32,008 nucleotides of DNA. It comes from Acidobacteriota bacterium. Its GTDB lineage: Bacteria > Acidobacteriota > Terriglobia > Terriglobales > Acidobacteriaceae. The position numbers and the translations under genes are program-made. A model generated the notes under the pieces. That model searched no databases and was not told the origin of the DNA. It saw only the letters and a list, made by a program, of their open reading frames with translations. Shown here piece by piece: positions 1 to 8,592 of this stretch; the stretch's first letter is position 1; the number at the start of each line of letters is the position of its first letter. Location of the stretch: contig QIAP01000038.1 in the NCBI GenBank assembly GCA_003225075.1, positions 1-32,008 on the forward strand, read 5' to 3'.

Positions 1-127
1 GATCGGTTCTGTAGCGGGCGTGACTGCTGGCGTGGTTGCCATATGCCGCAACAATATAGCTGGGCTGGCGGTTTACGTCACTGGAGAAATCCACTGGCTG
101 GAAAGAACTGCTTTGATGTTCTTGTCC
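1..127. other. Left-edge sequence without a recognised gene
   Basis: This stretch lies downstream of the guaA stop codon. An open frame on the plus strand from position 20 runs through guaA but is only the antisense of that gene, so I do not call it. I see no clear terminator hairpin with a T-run. Confidence 0.5.
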
Positions 128-1711
128 TTACTCCCATTCGATCGTGCCTGGCGGCTTGGAGGTGATGTCGTAAACGACGCGGTTCACGCCCTTGACCTCA
201 TTCACGATGCGGCTGGAGAGTGTCTTCAATACCTCGTAGGGCAGAGGGGCCCAGTCGGCGGTCATGCCGTCTTCGGAGTGCACGGCCCGAATGGCGCACG
301 TGTAGGCGTAAGTGCGCTGGTCACCCATTACGCCTACCGACATCACCGGCAGGAGCACGGCGAACGACTGCCAGATTTTGGTATAGAGGCCGGCCTTCTT
401 GATTTCGGCGACGACGATGTCGTCGCAGTTGCGAAGAATCTCCAGGCGTTCGGGAGTGACCTCGCCGAGAATTCGCACCGCAAGGCCGGGCCCGGGAAAG
501 GGCTGGCGCTGAAGGATTTCGTCGGGCATGCCGAGGTCGCGGCCGATCTTGCGAACTTCATCCTTAAACAAATCCTTTAAGGGTTCGATCAGCTTGAGCC
601 GCATCTTCTCGGGCAGGCCGCCGACGTTGTGGTGAGTCTTAATCGTCTGCGACGGGCCGCGCACGGAACGCGATTCGATGACGTCTGGATAGAGGGTTCC
701 TTGCACCAGGTAGTCAACGCTACCCTCTTCTTTTTCGATGCGGTGGGCTTCTTCTTCGAAGACCGCAATGAATTCATTTCCGATGATCTTGCGTTTCCTC
801 TCGGGGTCGATGACACCTTGAAGTTTGCTGAGGAAGCGCTCGGTGGCATCTACCGCGACGAGGTGAAGGCCGAGATTGTCACGCAGGTTCTTCTGGACTT
901 TTTCGAACTCATCTTTGCGGAGCACTCCGTTGTTCACAAAAATCGAAGTCAGGCGCGAGGGGGCTTTTTTGTCACCGTCTCTTTTGTCACCATCTCGGAG
1001 AGCGCGATCTACCAGGGTTGCGGCGACGGAAGAATCCACGCCGCCGGAGAGGGCGCAGATGGCGCGTCCTTTGCCGACGGTCTGGCGGACGTTTTGGATC
1101 GTGGCATCGATGAAATGCTGGGCGGTCCAGTCGGGCTTCGCGCCGCAGATGTTAAGTGCAAAGTTGCGCAGGATTTCGGTGCCCAGCTTGGTGTGGTGCA
1201 CTTCGGGATGGAACTGCACCGCCCACATTTTGGTCTCTGCGTTCTCGATGGCCGCCACGGCGCTTGGAGAGCGCGCGATAAGGCGGAATCCAGGGGGCAA
1301 CTCTACAGCCTCGTCGCCGTGCGACATCCAGACTGCCAGTACTCCGGGCAAACCGCGGAAGAGTTCGGAGTCGGCTATTCGTTCGACGGTGGCGTGTCCA
1401 TATTCGCGCTTGTCGGCAGGGCGCACTTTCCCGCCTAGCGCGTGAACCATGAATTGCAGTCCGTAGCAGATGCCGAGGACGGGGACACCGAACTGGAGCA
1501 CACGCGGGTCGGCGGGGGGAGCGGCGAGGTCATAGACCGAGGATGGACCGCCTGACAGGATGATGCCCACGGGCGAATAGCTGCGGATTTCATTCAAGCT
1601 GGCGGTGCATGGGAGGACGACGGAAAAGACGTTCTGTTCGCGGATGCGGCGCGCGATGAGCTGCGAATATTGCGCGCCAAAATCGAGGACGACGATGGAG
1701 TGGGTTTCCAC
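128..1711 (-). CDS. guaA: GMP synthase (glutamine-hydrolysing)
   Basis: Converts XMP to GMP using glutamine and ATP, the last step of guanine nucleotide synthesis, in the cytoplasm. The N-terminal class I glutamine amidotransferase domain has the nucleophile Cys82 in GICYGLQ and the His168/Glu170 pair in FHPEVHH. The ATP-pyrophosphatase domain has the PP-loop SGGVDSS at 222-228. The C-terminal dimerisation domain ends in KPPGTIEWE. The open frame extends upstream to 1822, but those 37 residues do not look like the family and overlap a dispersed repeat. The GTG at 1711 gives [12 protein letters not shown] and 527 residues, close to the usual 525. No good Shine-Dalgarno is seen; a TACACT box lies about 27 nt upstream. 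An insertion of about 14 residues with the duplicated motif GDKRDGDKK (about 241-249) follows the PP-loop. Confidence 0.95.
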   Translation of the reverse strand: METHSIVVLDFGAQYSQLIARRIREQNVFSVVLPCTASLNEIRSYSPVGIILSGGPSSVYDLAAPPADPRVLQFGVPVLGICYGLQFMVHALGGKVRPADKREYGHATVERIADSELFRGLPGVLAVWMSHGDEAVELPPGFRLIARSPSAVAAIENAETKMWAVQFHPEVHHTKLGTEILRNFALNICGAKPDWTAQHFIDATIQNVRQTVGKGRAICALSGGVDSSVAATLVDRALRDGDKRDGDKKAPSRLTSIFVNNGVLRKDEFEKVQKNLRDNLGLHLVAVDATERFLSKLQGVIDPERKRKIIGNEFIAVFEEEAHRIEKEEGSVDYLVQGTLYPDVIESRSVRGPSQTIKTHHNVGGLPEKMRLKLIEPLKDLFKDEVRKIGRDLGMPDEILQRQPFPGPGLAVRILGEVTPERLEILRNCDDIVVAEIKKAGLYTKIWQSFAVLLPVMSVGVMGDQRTYAYTCAIRAVHSEDGMTADWAPLPYEVLKTLSSRIVNEVKGVNRVVYDITSKPPGTIEWE

Positions 1712-1784
1712 TGACGAGTGTCTCAAATCGGCAGGATAGTGTAAAGCGGAAAGGCGGCGAGGGCCAGGCGCCCCCGGCAGAGAA

Positions 1785-1823
1785 GCAGATTCCTCGCCGG
1801 CTGCGCCCGTTCGGAATGGCAAA
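1785..1823. repeat. Dispersed palindromic repeat, copy A
   Basis: A 39-base imperfect palindrome with an ATTCC half and a GGAAT half around a GC-rich centre. It aligns over its whole length with the element at 2964-3003, with about 8 differences and one gap. It sits between the stop of the membrane protein gene (1841) and the start of guaA (1711), so in the transcript it would form a hairpin in the intergenic leader. Similar ATTCCGA...GAGGAAT elements are common between genes in Acidobacteria (my recollection, not searched). Confidence 0.7.
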
Positions 1824-1840
1824 GTAGAGTCGACAACCTG

Positions 1841-2899
1841 CTACGAAGGTTGCGGAGCTGGGCCGCGGAGTGGAATGTCGCTCAGGATGTCGTCCTCTGA
1901 TGCAGGCTGGACTGGAGACCGATGAGAATCGGTTCCCACGGGCGAGATGGGCTGCATTGTGACGACGGGCTCGGGGGGAGAGTCCGGCTGCTCGATAATG
2001 CATAGGTAGGCGGCGAGGCGTCCCACGTAGAGAAAATCCGCGACCGCAAAATAAAGCAGCATCACCAGCAACACGCCGCCTAGAACAACCCCTGCGGGCA
2101 GCACACGGACAAACGCCAGTGGAAAAGCAGCAATTGTGGTCGCCACCACCAAGGCGCAAACGTGGGCCAGAAAGAACCAGAAGCCGACACTTAGTACTGG
2201 TCCCATGCGCGCGCGACAGAGATCCACGGCGGCGGAGATTGCGCCGAGTATGTCGTTGTTCTGTTCGATCAAGAAAAGTGATGCCAGAGACAAAAACCAG
2301 TTCAGCACCGACCACAGCAACCACACCAAGAGAACCAGGGGCATGAACAACAGAAAGACCAAGCCTGGCTGTGTATCAGCGGGCGCAGAGGCGAACCCTG
2401 CCAGAATGGCGGCTCCCACGCCTGCTATCGCCGTAGCCAAGGTCAAAACAACGCGCAGCAGATTCAGTCCCACCAGCGAGCGGAGAGTGGGCTTACTTTC
2501 CACAGCATGAGAACCATTGCCGGAAGGAATATTTAAGTTGCGAATGGAGAAGTAATCGAGAAGACCTCTTACTGTGGCTGCTCGCCCGAGTGCGGCTATG
2601 ATCGCCCAGCCGATCGCCAAAGCAGTCAGCAAAATGATGGCGGCAGCGGCAAAGCGAAAAGCGCTGCCATGAAAAATGTGGTTGATTGCCCGCGCAATCA
2701 AGAACGGTTGACGGCTACGCAGTAACAGAATGTCATTGACGCTAACTGGTAGCGTATCGAAGTACTCGAGTAAGGAAATGCCGAGCAGAAAGATGGCAGC
2801 AACACCGAAAGTCCAGCGCCAGGCGATTTCCGCAAGGGGGACTGCCGGCTGTTGAAACACAGCGCGGAAGCCTTCGAGTGTCGGCGAACGTTGTTTCAT
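1841..2899 (-). CDS. Multi-pass membrane protein of unknown function
   Basis: A 352-residue integral membrane protein I cannot assign to a named family. A short N-terminal cytoplasmic part is followed by roughly six hydrophobic segments (about residues 30-45, 82-105, 148-170, 180-212, 240-265 and 270-295). The C-terminal tail of about 50 residues is soluble and rich in Pro and Ser. The stretch between segments 4 and 5 (SLFLIEQNNDILGAISAAV) resembles the amphipathic region of uncharacterised DUF-type proteins in which a hydrophobic core alternates with short helices. The ATG at 2899 has no Shine-Dalgarno; a TATCCT box lies 10 nt upstream. The gene sits between leuS and guaA on the same strand, but repeats occupy both gaps and nothing links the functions. 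Confidence 0.75.
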   Translation of the reverse strand: MKQRSPTLEGFRAVFQQPAVPLAEIAWRWTFGVAAIFLLGISLLEYFDTLPVSVNDILLLRSRQPFLIARAINHIFHGSAFRFAAAAIILLTALAIGWAIIAALGRAATVRGLLDYFSIRNLNIPSGNGSHAVESKPTLRSLVGLNLLRVVLTLATAIAGVGAAILAGFASAPADTQPGLVFLLFMPLVLLVWLLWSVLNWFLSLASLFLIEQNNDILGAISAAVDLCRARMGPVLSVGFWFFLAHVCALVVATTIAAFPLAFVRVLPAGVVLGGVLLVMLLYFAVADFLYVGRLAAYLCIIEQPDSPPEPVVTMQPISPVGTDSHRSPVQPASEDDILSDIPLRGPAPQPS

Positions 2900-2963
2900 G
2901 AGATGGAACAGGATAGCTTATCGGATGCGGAGGTACCAAAATCACTTCGAGGCAGCGGCAAAA

Positions 2964-3003
2964 GCGGATTCTTCACGGGCTGACGCCCGCTCGGAAGGAC
3001 AAA
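2964..3003. repeat. Dispersed palindromic repeat, copy B
   Basis: The second copy of the element at 1785-1823, about 80% identical, again an imperfect palindrome (GGATTC on one side, CGGAAG on the other, around GGGCTGACGCCC). It begins 9 nt after the leuS stop codon, so both copies occupy the same position relative to the preceding minus-strand gene. It may act as an RNA-processing or stabilising hairpin; there is no T-run to make it a classical terminator. Confidence 0.7.
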
Positions 3004-3011
3004 CACTAGGG

Positions 3012-5573
3012 CTAGCGGATCACGATGTTCACTAGCTTACCGGGGACAAGGATTATCTTGGCAACTTGCTTACCATTCATTGCGGCGCGCACTTTCTCGT
3101 CAGCGAGAGCGCGTTCACGAACGAACTCTTCATTTGCCCCGGCAGGCACAAGTAAGCGACTGCGCAGCTTGCCATTGATCTGCACGGGGATTTCGATCTC
3201 ATCTTCTTTCGCCAATGCAGGATCGTATTTTGGCCAGGGGGCCCGGAGCAGGTTGCCCTTCTCCCCCAGCGTCTCCCAGAGTTCGTGCGCGAGGTAGGGA
3301 GCAAAGGGAGCGAGCAAGAGAATAAGATCACGGGCAAGCTCTCTTCGGAGCGGAGCTGGAAGTTCTTGCTCGCCCGGAGTTCCCTGCTCGATGCCAGGCG
3401 CGGCGTTGATCGTGTTGACCAACTCCATCAGGGCGGCGATGGAAGTATTGAAGTGCCACCGTCCCTGAAAGTCTTGGGTCACGCGTTTGATAGTCTGATG
3501 AAGTTTTCTTTGTATGGCTCGTGCTGTCGGTGACAAATCAGTGGGAACCGGCGCCTTCCAACCAGGTTCGTCTTTGTTAAAGCAAAGCTTTAAGTTTACC
3601 AATCTGAACAATCGGGCAAGGAAACGCGAGATCCCTTCCACGCCTTCATCCTGCCAATCAAGTTCGCGGTCCGGTGAGGTGGCGAAGAGCGTGTACACAC
3701 GGGCGCTGTCGGCGCCGTAACGCGCGATCATAACATCGGGTGTAACCACATTACCCAAGCTCTTGGACATCTTGGCGCCATCTTTAATCACCATGCCCTG
3801 GGTAAAGAGGCGTTGTAGGGGTTCATCGTTCGAAACTAAACCAAGATCGCGCATGACCTTGGTCCAGAAGCGCGAATAGATGAGGTGCAGAATCGCGTGC
3901 TCGACGCCGCCGATGTACTGGTCAATGAGAAACCAGTAGGCGATGTTCTTACCGTCGAATGGAGCTTTGTCATTGTGGGCGTCGGTATAGCGATAGAAAT
4001 ACCAGGACGAATCAATGAAGGTGTCCATGGTATCGGTCTCGCGGCGCGCGGGGCCGCCACACTTGGGGCAAATGGCGTTGAGAAACTCCGGCACGTGAGA
4101 GAGCGGAGAGCCGCCGGTGAGGGTGATATCAACGTTCTCCGGCAAAATGATCGGCAAATCTTTTTCGGGAACGGGTACGATACCGTCCTTGTCGCAATAG
4201 AGCATCGGGATGGGCGTGCCCCAGTAACGTTGCCGCGAGATGCCCCAATCCTTCAAGCGATAGGTAACGGTCGCTTTGCCGAAGCCGTGCTCCTCGGCGT
4301 GGCTCGTCATTTTTTTAATCGCTTCCTCACAATCCAGACCATTGAACGGGCCGGAATTTACCAGGATTCCATCCAGCGTAGTGAAAGGGAGAGGAGGCTC
4401 GACCATGGTCTCTTCCGGATTGCTGGATAGCGGCATGATCACGAGCCGAACCGGCAACTTGTATTTTTTGGCGAACTCGTAATCCCGCTCGTCGTGCGCC
4501 GGTACACTCATGATGGCGCCCGTGCCGTAATCCATCAGGATGTAGTTCGCCACCCAGATGGGCAGTTTCTCGCCGTTGAATGGATTGACGGCATAGCGGC
4601 CGGTGTTGACACCATGTTTTTCGATCGCGCCAATGTCGCCAATTTCTCTTGCTTTACGCTGCTCGGCGATTAGCTGGTCAATCTTCGCGCGCAAAGCAGC
4701 GTCATTCGCGGTCAAGTCGGCCACGATAGGATGCTGGGGCGCAAGTTGCACGGAAGTCGCGCCGTATATGGTGTCGATGCGAGTGGTAAAAACGGTGATG
4801 GTCGAGCCCGCCGCCCCTGCGGCGCCACCGAGTTGGAAGTCAACCAGGGCGCCTGCGCTGCGGCCGATCCAATTGCGCTGCATGACGCGCACTTTTTCGG
4901 GCCAGCCCTCGAGCTTGTCCAAGTCGCGAAGTAGCTCGTCTGCGTAGTTGGTGATGCGCAAAAACCATTGCTCAAGCTCGCGCTGCTCGACCAGTGTGTC
5001 CTCGTGGCGCCAGCAGCAGCCGTTTACCACCTGCTCGTTGGCCAGCACCGTGGCACATTTCGGACACCAGTTCACTTTGCTCTTCTTGCGATAGGCGAGT
5101 CCCTTCTCGTAAAACTTCAAGAAAAACCACTGGTTCCAGCGATAGTAATCGGGCAGGCAGGTGGTCACTTCGCGGGACCAGTCGTAGGCGAATCCCAGGC
5201 GCTTCATCTGCGCCTTCATGTTGGCGATGTTGCGAAGCGTCCACTCGCGCGGCGGGGTGTTGTTCTGGATGGCTGCGTTTTCCGCCGGCAAGCCAAAGGA
5301 GTCCCAGCCCATGGGATGAAGCACGTTGTAACCGTTCATCCACATGTAGCGAGCGAGGGTGTCGCCGATGGCGTAGTTGCGCACGTGGCCCATGTGCAGC
5401 GCGCCCGAAGGATAGGGCAGCATTTCGAGCACGTAATACTTCGGGCGCGTCGAAGGGGACTCGGCGCGATAAAGCGAATCGTCCTGTTGCCAGCGCTCGA
5501 ACCATTTGGTCTCGATGCGCTGGGGGTCGTAGCGCTCGTCGCGGGAGGCCACGTCTTTTTCGTCGGGCGACAT
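3012..5573 (-). CDS. leuS: Leucyl-tRNA synthetase
   Basis: Charges tRNA-Leu with leucine, a cytoplasmic class Ia aminoacyl-tRNA synthetase. At 853 residues it is close to the 860 of E. coli. The class I signature appears as [11 protein letters not shown] with HMGH at 60-63, and the second signature as KMSKS at 601-605. Between them lies the CP1 editing domain with the conserved [11 protein letters not shown] motif, and CPKC motifs occur in the zinc-binding region. A C-terminal anticodon-binding domain and a small C-terminal appendage follow. The frame is open up to 5666, but homology begins at the ATG at 5573 ([18 protein letters not shown], then IETKWFERW), so this start is preferred. No Shine-Dalgarno is seen. 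The toxin gene upstream ends 90 nt before this start. Confidence 0.96.
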   Translation of the reverse strand: MSPDEKDVASRDERYDPQRIETKWFERWQQDDSLYRAESPSTRPKYYVLEMLPYPSGALHMGHVRNYAIGDTLARYMWMNGYNVLHPMGWDSFGLPAENAAIQNNTPPREWTLRNIANMKAQMKRLGFAYDWSREVTTCLPDYYRWNQWFFLKFYEKGLAYRKKSKVNWCPKCATVLANEQVVNGCCWRHEDTLVEQRELEQWFLRITNYADELLRDLDKLEGWPEKVRVMQRNWIGRSAGALVDFQLGGAAGAAGSTITVFTTRIDTIYGATSVQLAPQHPIVADLTANDAALRAKIDQLIAEQRKAREIGDIGAIEKHGVNTGRYAVNPFNGEKLPIWVANYILMDYGTGAIMSVPAHDERDYEFAKKYKLPVRLVIMPLSSNPEETMVEPPLPFTTLDGILVNSGPFNGLDCEEAIKKMTSHAEEHGFGKATVTYRLKDWGISRQRYWGTPIPMLYCDKDGIVPVPEKDLPIILPENVDITLTGGSPLSHVPEFLNAICPKCGGPARRETDTMDTFIDSSWYFYRYTDAHNDKAPFDGKNIAYWFLIDQYIGGVEHAILHLIYSRFWTKVMRDLGLVSNDEPLQRLFTQGMVIKDGAKMSKSLGNVVTPDVMIARYGADSARVYTLFATSPDRELDWQDEGVEGISRFLARLFRLVNLKLCFNKDEPGWKAPVPTDLSPTARAIQRKLHQTIKRVTQDFQGRWHFNTSIAALMELVNTINAAPGIEQGTPGEQELPAPLRRELARDLILLLAPFAPYLAHELWETLGEKGNLLRAPWPKYDPALAKEDEIEIPVQINGKLRSRLLVPAGANEEFVRERALADEKVRAAMNGKQVAKIILVPGKLVNIVIR

Positions 5574-5662
5574 AGAGGGTTGCTTAGATCTTGGACAATC
5601 GTTGATTTTACAACGAGGAAGGTAGAACGAGTGTGGAGCGGACACGTTGATCGCGAAAACGG

Positions 5663-5929
5663 TCAACGATATATATCCTTGCGGTGGCCTATTCTCAACA
5701 CGAGGACGGTGATCTTCTCATCCTGGATGTCACAGATAAGGCGGTAGTCGCCGATGCGATATCGCCACAGACCACCCTTATCGCCGTGAAGAGGCTTACC
5801 CCACTGTCGAGGATTGTTCGAAGGCTGCACCCGCTCCCTTAGAAAGCGAGTGATAAAGGTTTGGGCGCCTCGGTCGTGTTTCTTTATCTGTTTTTCGGCG
5901 GTGCGGGTGATCTCAATCGTCCAACCCAA
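5663..5929 (-). CDS. RelE/ParE-family toxin
   Basis: A predicted mRNA-interferase-type toxin of 88 residues. Family features visible are the N-terminal [15 protein letters not shown] helix, the central [20 protein letters not shown] core typical of RelE/ParE folds, and the C-terminal [11 protein letters not shown] strand. ParE members act on gyrase and RelE members cut ribosome-bound mRNA; the sequence does not decide between them, though the GLWRYRxGDYR motif favours the RelE/RHH-RelE group. The frame is open to 5989, but the family starts at the tryptophan, so the TTG at 5929 is chosen. This start overlaps the antitoxin stop codon by 17 nt, indicating translational coupling in a two-gene operon. 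Confidence 0.88.
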   Translation of the reverse strand: MGWTIEITRTAEKQIKKHDRGAQTFITRFLRERVQPSNNPRQWGKPLHGDKGGLWRYRIGDYRLICDIQDEKITVLVLRIGHRKDIYR

Positions 5930-6125
5930 GGCGCCGCTCCAACTCGTCGAGTGTAATGGTGGGCTCGCGGCGCTCCAGAGCAGCAACACCTTTTAAGTAG
6001 TCTTCACGGTCTTCTAGGTACTGGCGGATGGCTTCGCGGGCATAGTAGCTCTTGCTACGGCCGGTTTCTTTGGCCAGAGACTCCAGCTTTTCTTCCAGTT
6101 CGGGTTCGAGACGGATGCCTAGCAT
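5913..6125 (-). CDS. Ribbon-helix-helix antitoxin
   Basis: A 70-residue antitoxin and transcriptional autoregulator. The N-terminal beta strand LGIRLEP followed by two helices (ELEEKLESLAKETG and SKSYYAREAIRQYLED) is a ribbon-helix-helix DNA-binding domain of the CopG/RelB type. The acidic C-terminal tail (about 45-70) would wrap around and neutralise the toxin. The stop codon overlaps the toxin start. The ATG at 6125 lies only 3 nt from the perfect palindrome at 6129-6146, which leaves no room for a Shine-Dalgarno and fits binding of the protein to its own promoter. The antitoxin-first gene order is the usual one for such modules. Confidence 0.88.
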   Translation of the reverse strand: MLGIRLEPELEEKLESLAKETGRSKSYYAREAIRQYLEDREDYLKGVAALERREPTITLDELERRLGLDD

Positions 6126-6128
6126 GGT

Positions 6129-6146
6129 TGTTAAACATGTTTAACA
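6129..6146. promoter_or_regulatory. Palindromic operator of the toxin-antitoxin operon
   Basis: A perfect 18-bp palindrome, TGTTAAACATGTTTAACA. It overlaps a TATGTT -10-like box read on the minus strand and ends 3 nt before the antitoxin ATG. Ribbon-helix-helix antitoxins typically bind such inverted repeats over their own promoter, so this is the likely autorepression site. Function is inferred from position and symmetry. Confidence 0.7.
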
Positions 6147-6263
6147 TAGCAGATTTCACGACGTTCCGCAAGATTGTTCTAGACTTTGCGCGGATCTCAC
6201 CGAATGACGAGCACGATCTGGACGATGCGGGATCTATTAGCAGCGCAGAGTTAGGGAATCCAA

Positions 6264-6431
6264 ATGAAACTTCTGAAAATTCTCAGCAAGCCAGGCGCAT
6301 TGGTAAGCGGATGGACGAGTGCAATTCTTTGTTTCAGTGCAGCTAGCGGATTCTGGCTAGCCGGGGAGCGCGGGAAAGCGATCTGCTGGACAGTGCTCGG
6401 CGCGGTCGAAGTGCTGGCGATTGTCTGGTAG
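6264..6431 (+). CDS. Small two-helix membrane protein
   Basis: A 55-residue open frame too short for most gene callers. The protein starts MKLLKILSKPGALVSGW and contains two hydrophobic segments (about 14-34 and 40-54) joined by a short charged loop (AGERGK), with a positively charged N-terminus. An AGGGA sequence 7-8 nt before the ATG could serve as ribosome binding site. It lies between the divergently placed toxin-antitoxin operon and the convergent nfo gene, 19 nt from the end of nfo. No family is recognised. The hydrophobicity pattern and the binding site support a real gene, but the short length leaves doubt. Confidence 0.5.
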   Translation: MKLLKILSKPGALVSGWTSAILCFSAASGFWLAGERGKAICWTVLGAVEVLAIVW

Positions 6432-6450
6432 CAACAATTAGTTCACTACC

Positions 6451-7380
6451 CTATTGTTTTCTGACCAGCCTTTTCAGCGCCGCAACGTTTCTTCGGTCAT
6501 CGCCGGGCTCATCGATCGGAGTTTCGGCGATGAAGGCGGCGTGGGTCAGCCGGGAATCGTTCAACAAGCGACGAAAGACTTCGTTTCCCAGTTTTCCCTT
6601 CCCTATGTGCTGGTGGCGATCGAGTTTCGAGCCGCGCTCGGCTCTTGCGTCGTTGCAGTGCCAGACACGGACATTCTTCAACCCTACAATTGCGTCAAGG
6701 TGTGCAAGAGTTAGCTGCATTCCTTCGAGACTGACGATGTCGTATCCCGCAACGTGGACGTGGCAAGTATCAATACAAGCTGCCACCGGCACAATGCCGC
6801 GCAGGCGCTCAAGTAATTCGGCAACCTGCTCGAAGGTGCCAGCGAGGGAATATTCCGCGCCCGCTGTGTTTTCGATCAGCACGGTCAGCTTCCCCTTTGC
6901 CAAGTCGAGTCTTTGTATAGCAGCGGTGATTGAGTCCGCGACACGCGCTAAGCCTTCTTCCCTGCTCGCGCCGCGGAAGGAGCCGGGATGCAGCACGATG
7001 TACTCGGCACACAACTCCAGGGCACGCTCCACTTCACCGCGAAAAGCACTAACAGCTTTCTCCAAAAACACAGGTGTCGTGCTGGCCAGATTGATCAGGT
7101 AATTGGTGTGGATCGCGAGCGGCTTCAGATCGTACCTCTGGCGCAAGCGGTTCATGATTGCGCATTGGTTACGGCTGAGATCGTATGGCCGCCACTGCCG
7201 GGGGCTGGTGGAGAAAATCTGGAAGGTATTGCATCCCAGGCGGTAGGCGCGTTCCGCCGCGTTCTCCACTCCGCCGGCAATGGAAGTGTGAATACCGATG
7301 CGGCGGGACGTCAGGCGTGGCGAGCGTTTCGGAGGAGGCGAGTTCAGGATGTCCTGCTCACGGGACATGGAACGCGGCAT
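6451..7380 (-). CDS. nfo: Endonuclease IV (AP endonuclease)
   Basis: Cleaves DNA on the 5' side of abasic sites in base excision repair, using three zinc ions in a TIM barrel. The 309-residue protein shows the family motifs: RIGIHTSIAGG at about 27-37, AIHTNYLINLAS (zinc His), YIVLHPGSFRG (zinc His), IENTAG (zinc Glu), CIDTCHVHVAGYD (zinc Asp and His), the NDARAERGSKLDRHQHIGKG block and the final AETP (zinc Glu). The first 25 residues (MPRSMSREQDILNSPPPKRS) are an extra basic tail, so ATG 7368 is a possible alternative start. No Shine-Dalgarno precedes ATG 7380, while a TATACT box lies 6 nt upstream, suggesting a leaderless message. The gene diverges from aroF. Confidence 0.92.
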   Translation of the reverse strand: MPRSMSREQDILNSPPPKRSPRLTSRRIGIHTSIAGGVENAAERAYRLGCNTFQIFSTSPRQWRPYDLSRNQCAIMNRLRQRYDLKPLAIHTNYLINLASTTPVFLEKAVSAFRGEVERALELCAEYIVLHPGSFRGASREEGLARVADSITAAIQRLDLAKGKLTVLIENTAGAEYSLAGTFEQVAELLERLRGIVPVAACIDTCHVHVAGYDIVSLEGMQLTLAHLDAIVGLKNVRVWHCNDARAERGSKLDRHQHIGKGKLGNEVFRRLLNDSRLTHAAFIAETPIDEPGDDRRNVAALKRLVRKQ

Positions 7381-7386
7381 AATAGA

Positions 7387-7392
7387 AGTATA
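7387..7392 (-). promoter_or_regulatory. Putative -10 box of nfo
   Basis: TATACT on the minus strand ends 6 nt before the nfo ATG, which would put transcription start at or next to the start codon. No matching -35 box is visible at 16-18 nt. Confidence 0.4.
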
Positions 7393-7407
7393 GCGGGAGC
7401 GGCGAGG

Positions 7408-7429
7408 AAGACGTTGCGAGCAACGTCTT
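7408..7429. repeat. Perfect inverted repeat between nfo and aroF
   Basis: Two 10-base arms, AAGACGTTGC and GCAACGTCTT, separated by GA, form a perfect palindromic hairpin. It lies between the divergent genes nfo and aroF. It could be an operator shared by both promoters or a copy of a dispersed intergenic repeat; the sequence alone does not decide. Confidence 0.75.
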
Positions 7430-7495
7430 TACCATTCGCTGGCGTTTGCCCGAACCGCGCTCGTGGCGATAAACTTCAGGTTTCGAGGGAAGATC

Positions 7496-8590
7496 ATGTT
7501 AGTTGTCATGCAGGCGCACGCCAGCGAGGAGCAGGTGCGCGCGGTTTGCCAGAAGATCGAGGCCATGGGATACCGGGCCCATGCCATGCCCGGAGCACAG
7601 CGCACTGCCATTGGCATTACCGGCAATCAAGGCGAGATCGAGCCGGGCACGCTGGAAGAGATGCTTGGAGTCCAAGAGCTCATTCGCGTCAGTAAGCCCT
7701 ACAAGCTGGTGAGCCGCGATATTAAGCAAGACAACACTGTCATCCGCTTTGCCGGCACGGAGGCGACTATCGGCGGCCCTGGGCTGGCCATTGTTGCCGG
7801 ACCCTGTGCCATAGAGAATCGCGAGCAGGCGTTTGCCGTGGCCGAGCGGGTGTGCCGCGCTGGCGCGCAGTTCTTTCGGGGCGGAGCCTATAAGCCGCGA
7901 ACTTCACCTTACTCATTCCAAGGACTGGGCGAACAGGGATTGCAGATCATGGCAGAAATCCGCCAGCAGTTTGGGATGAAGATTATCACCGAAGCCATCG
8001 ACCAAGAGTCGCTGGAATTAGTGGAGGAATATGCCGACGTGATTCAGATCGGCGCGCGCAACATGCAGAATTTCTCGCTGCTGAAGCGCGCTGGGCGCTG
8101 CAAGAAGCCTGTCCTGCTCAAGCGCGGCATGTCGGCCACGCTGGAAGAGTTTCTGATGGCGGCAGAGTACGTGATGAGCGAAGGTAACTACAACGTTGTG
8201 CTGTGCGAACGAGGAGTGCGAACTTTTGCCGACCACACACGCAACACGCTTGACTTGAGCCTGGTGCCGGCGGTGCAGCGCCTCAGTCATCTGCCCATAC
8301 TTGTGGACCCAAGCCATGGCACCGGCAAGCGGAACAAGGTGACACCACTGTCGCGAGCAGCGGTCGCGGTGGGCGCAGACGGGCTCATGGTGGAAGTCCA
8401 TCACCAACCGGACCTGGCGCTATCCGATGGGATGCAGTCACTTTATCCCGAACAGTTCGACGAATTGATGGTGCAGATTCGCCAGATCGCGCCAGTGGTG
8501 GGGCGCACCGTGCCGGGCATTGGCCGGCAAACGCCGGCGGTTACAGCCCGTCCACCACGGACCGCGGCAGCCACGCCAGCCGCGGACTGA
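7496..8590 (+). CDS. aroF: 3-deoxy-7-phosphoheptulonate (DAHP) synthase
   Basis: Condenses phosphoenolpyruvate and erythrose-4-phosphate in the first step of the shikimate pathway. The 364-residue protein belongs to the type I-beta (Thermotoga-like) group. It has an N-terminal ferredoxin-like regulatory domain (about 1-75) and a TIM-barrel with [10 protein letters not shown] (metal Cys104), [59 protein letters not shown] and a late metal-binding [14 protein letters not shown]. The N-terminal domain in this group usually gives feedback inhibition by aromatic amino acids. The ATG at 7496 follows GAGGGAAG at good spacing and matches the family start; GTG 7463 is rejected. The last 30 residues are a Pro/Ala-rich tail. 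Confidence 0.95.
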   Translation: MLVVMQAHASEEQVRAVCQKIEAMGYRAHAMPGAQRTAIGITGNQGEIEPGTLEEMLGVQELIRVSKPYKLVSRDIKQDNTVIRFAGTEATIGGPGLAIVAGPCAIENREQAFAVAERVCRAGAQFFRGGAYKPRTSPYSFQGLGEQGLQIMAEIRQQFGMKIITEAIDQESLELVEEYADVIQIGARNMQNFSLLKRAGRCKKPVLLKRGMSATLEEFLMAAEYVMSEGNYNVVLCERGVRTFADHTRNTLDLSLVPAVQRLSHLPILVDPSHGTGKRNKVTPLSRAAVAVGADGLMVEVHHQPDLALSDGMQSLYPEQFDELMVQIRQIAPVVGRTVPGIGRQTPAVTARPPRTAAATPAAD

Positions 8591-8592
8591 TC

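Noticed and set aside
1590-2324. Long open frame on the minus strand overlapping guaA and the membrane protein gene
   Set aside because: It is Arg/His-rich and shadows the membrane protein in another frame; the membrane protein in the competing frame has clear hydrophobic segments.
4968-5747. Plus-strand open frame of 259 codons opposite leuS
   Set aside because: It is antisense to a certain leuS; its residues follow the leuS codons in mirror order and show no domain.
6128-6346. Plus-strand open frame of 72 codons starting at the antitoxin operator
   Set aside because: Its start lies on the palindrome and its sequence has no family, ribosome binding site or hydrophobic pattern; the 55-residue frame at 6264 in another frame is more convincing.
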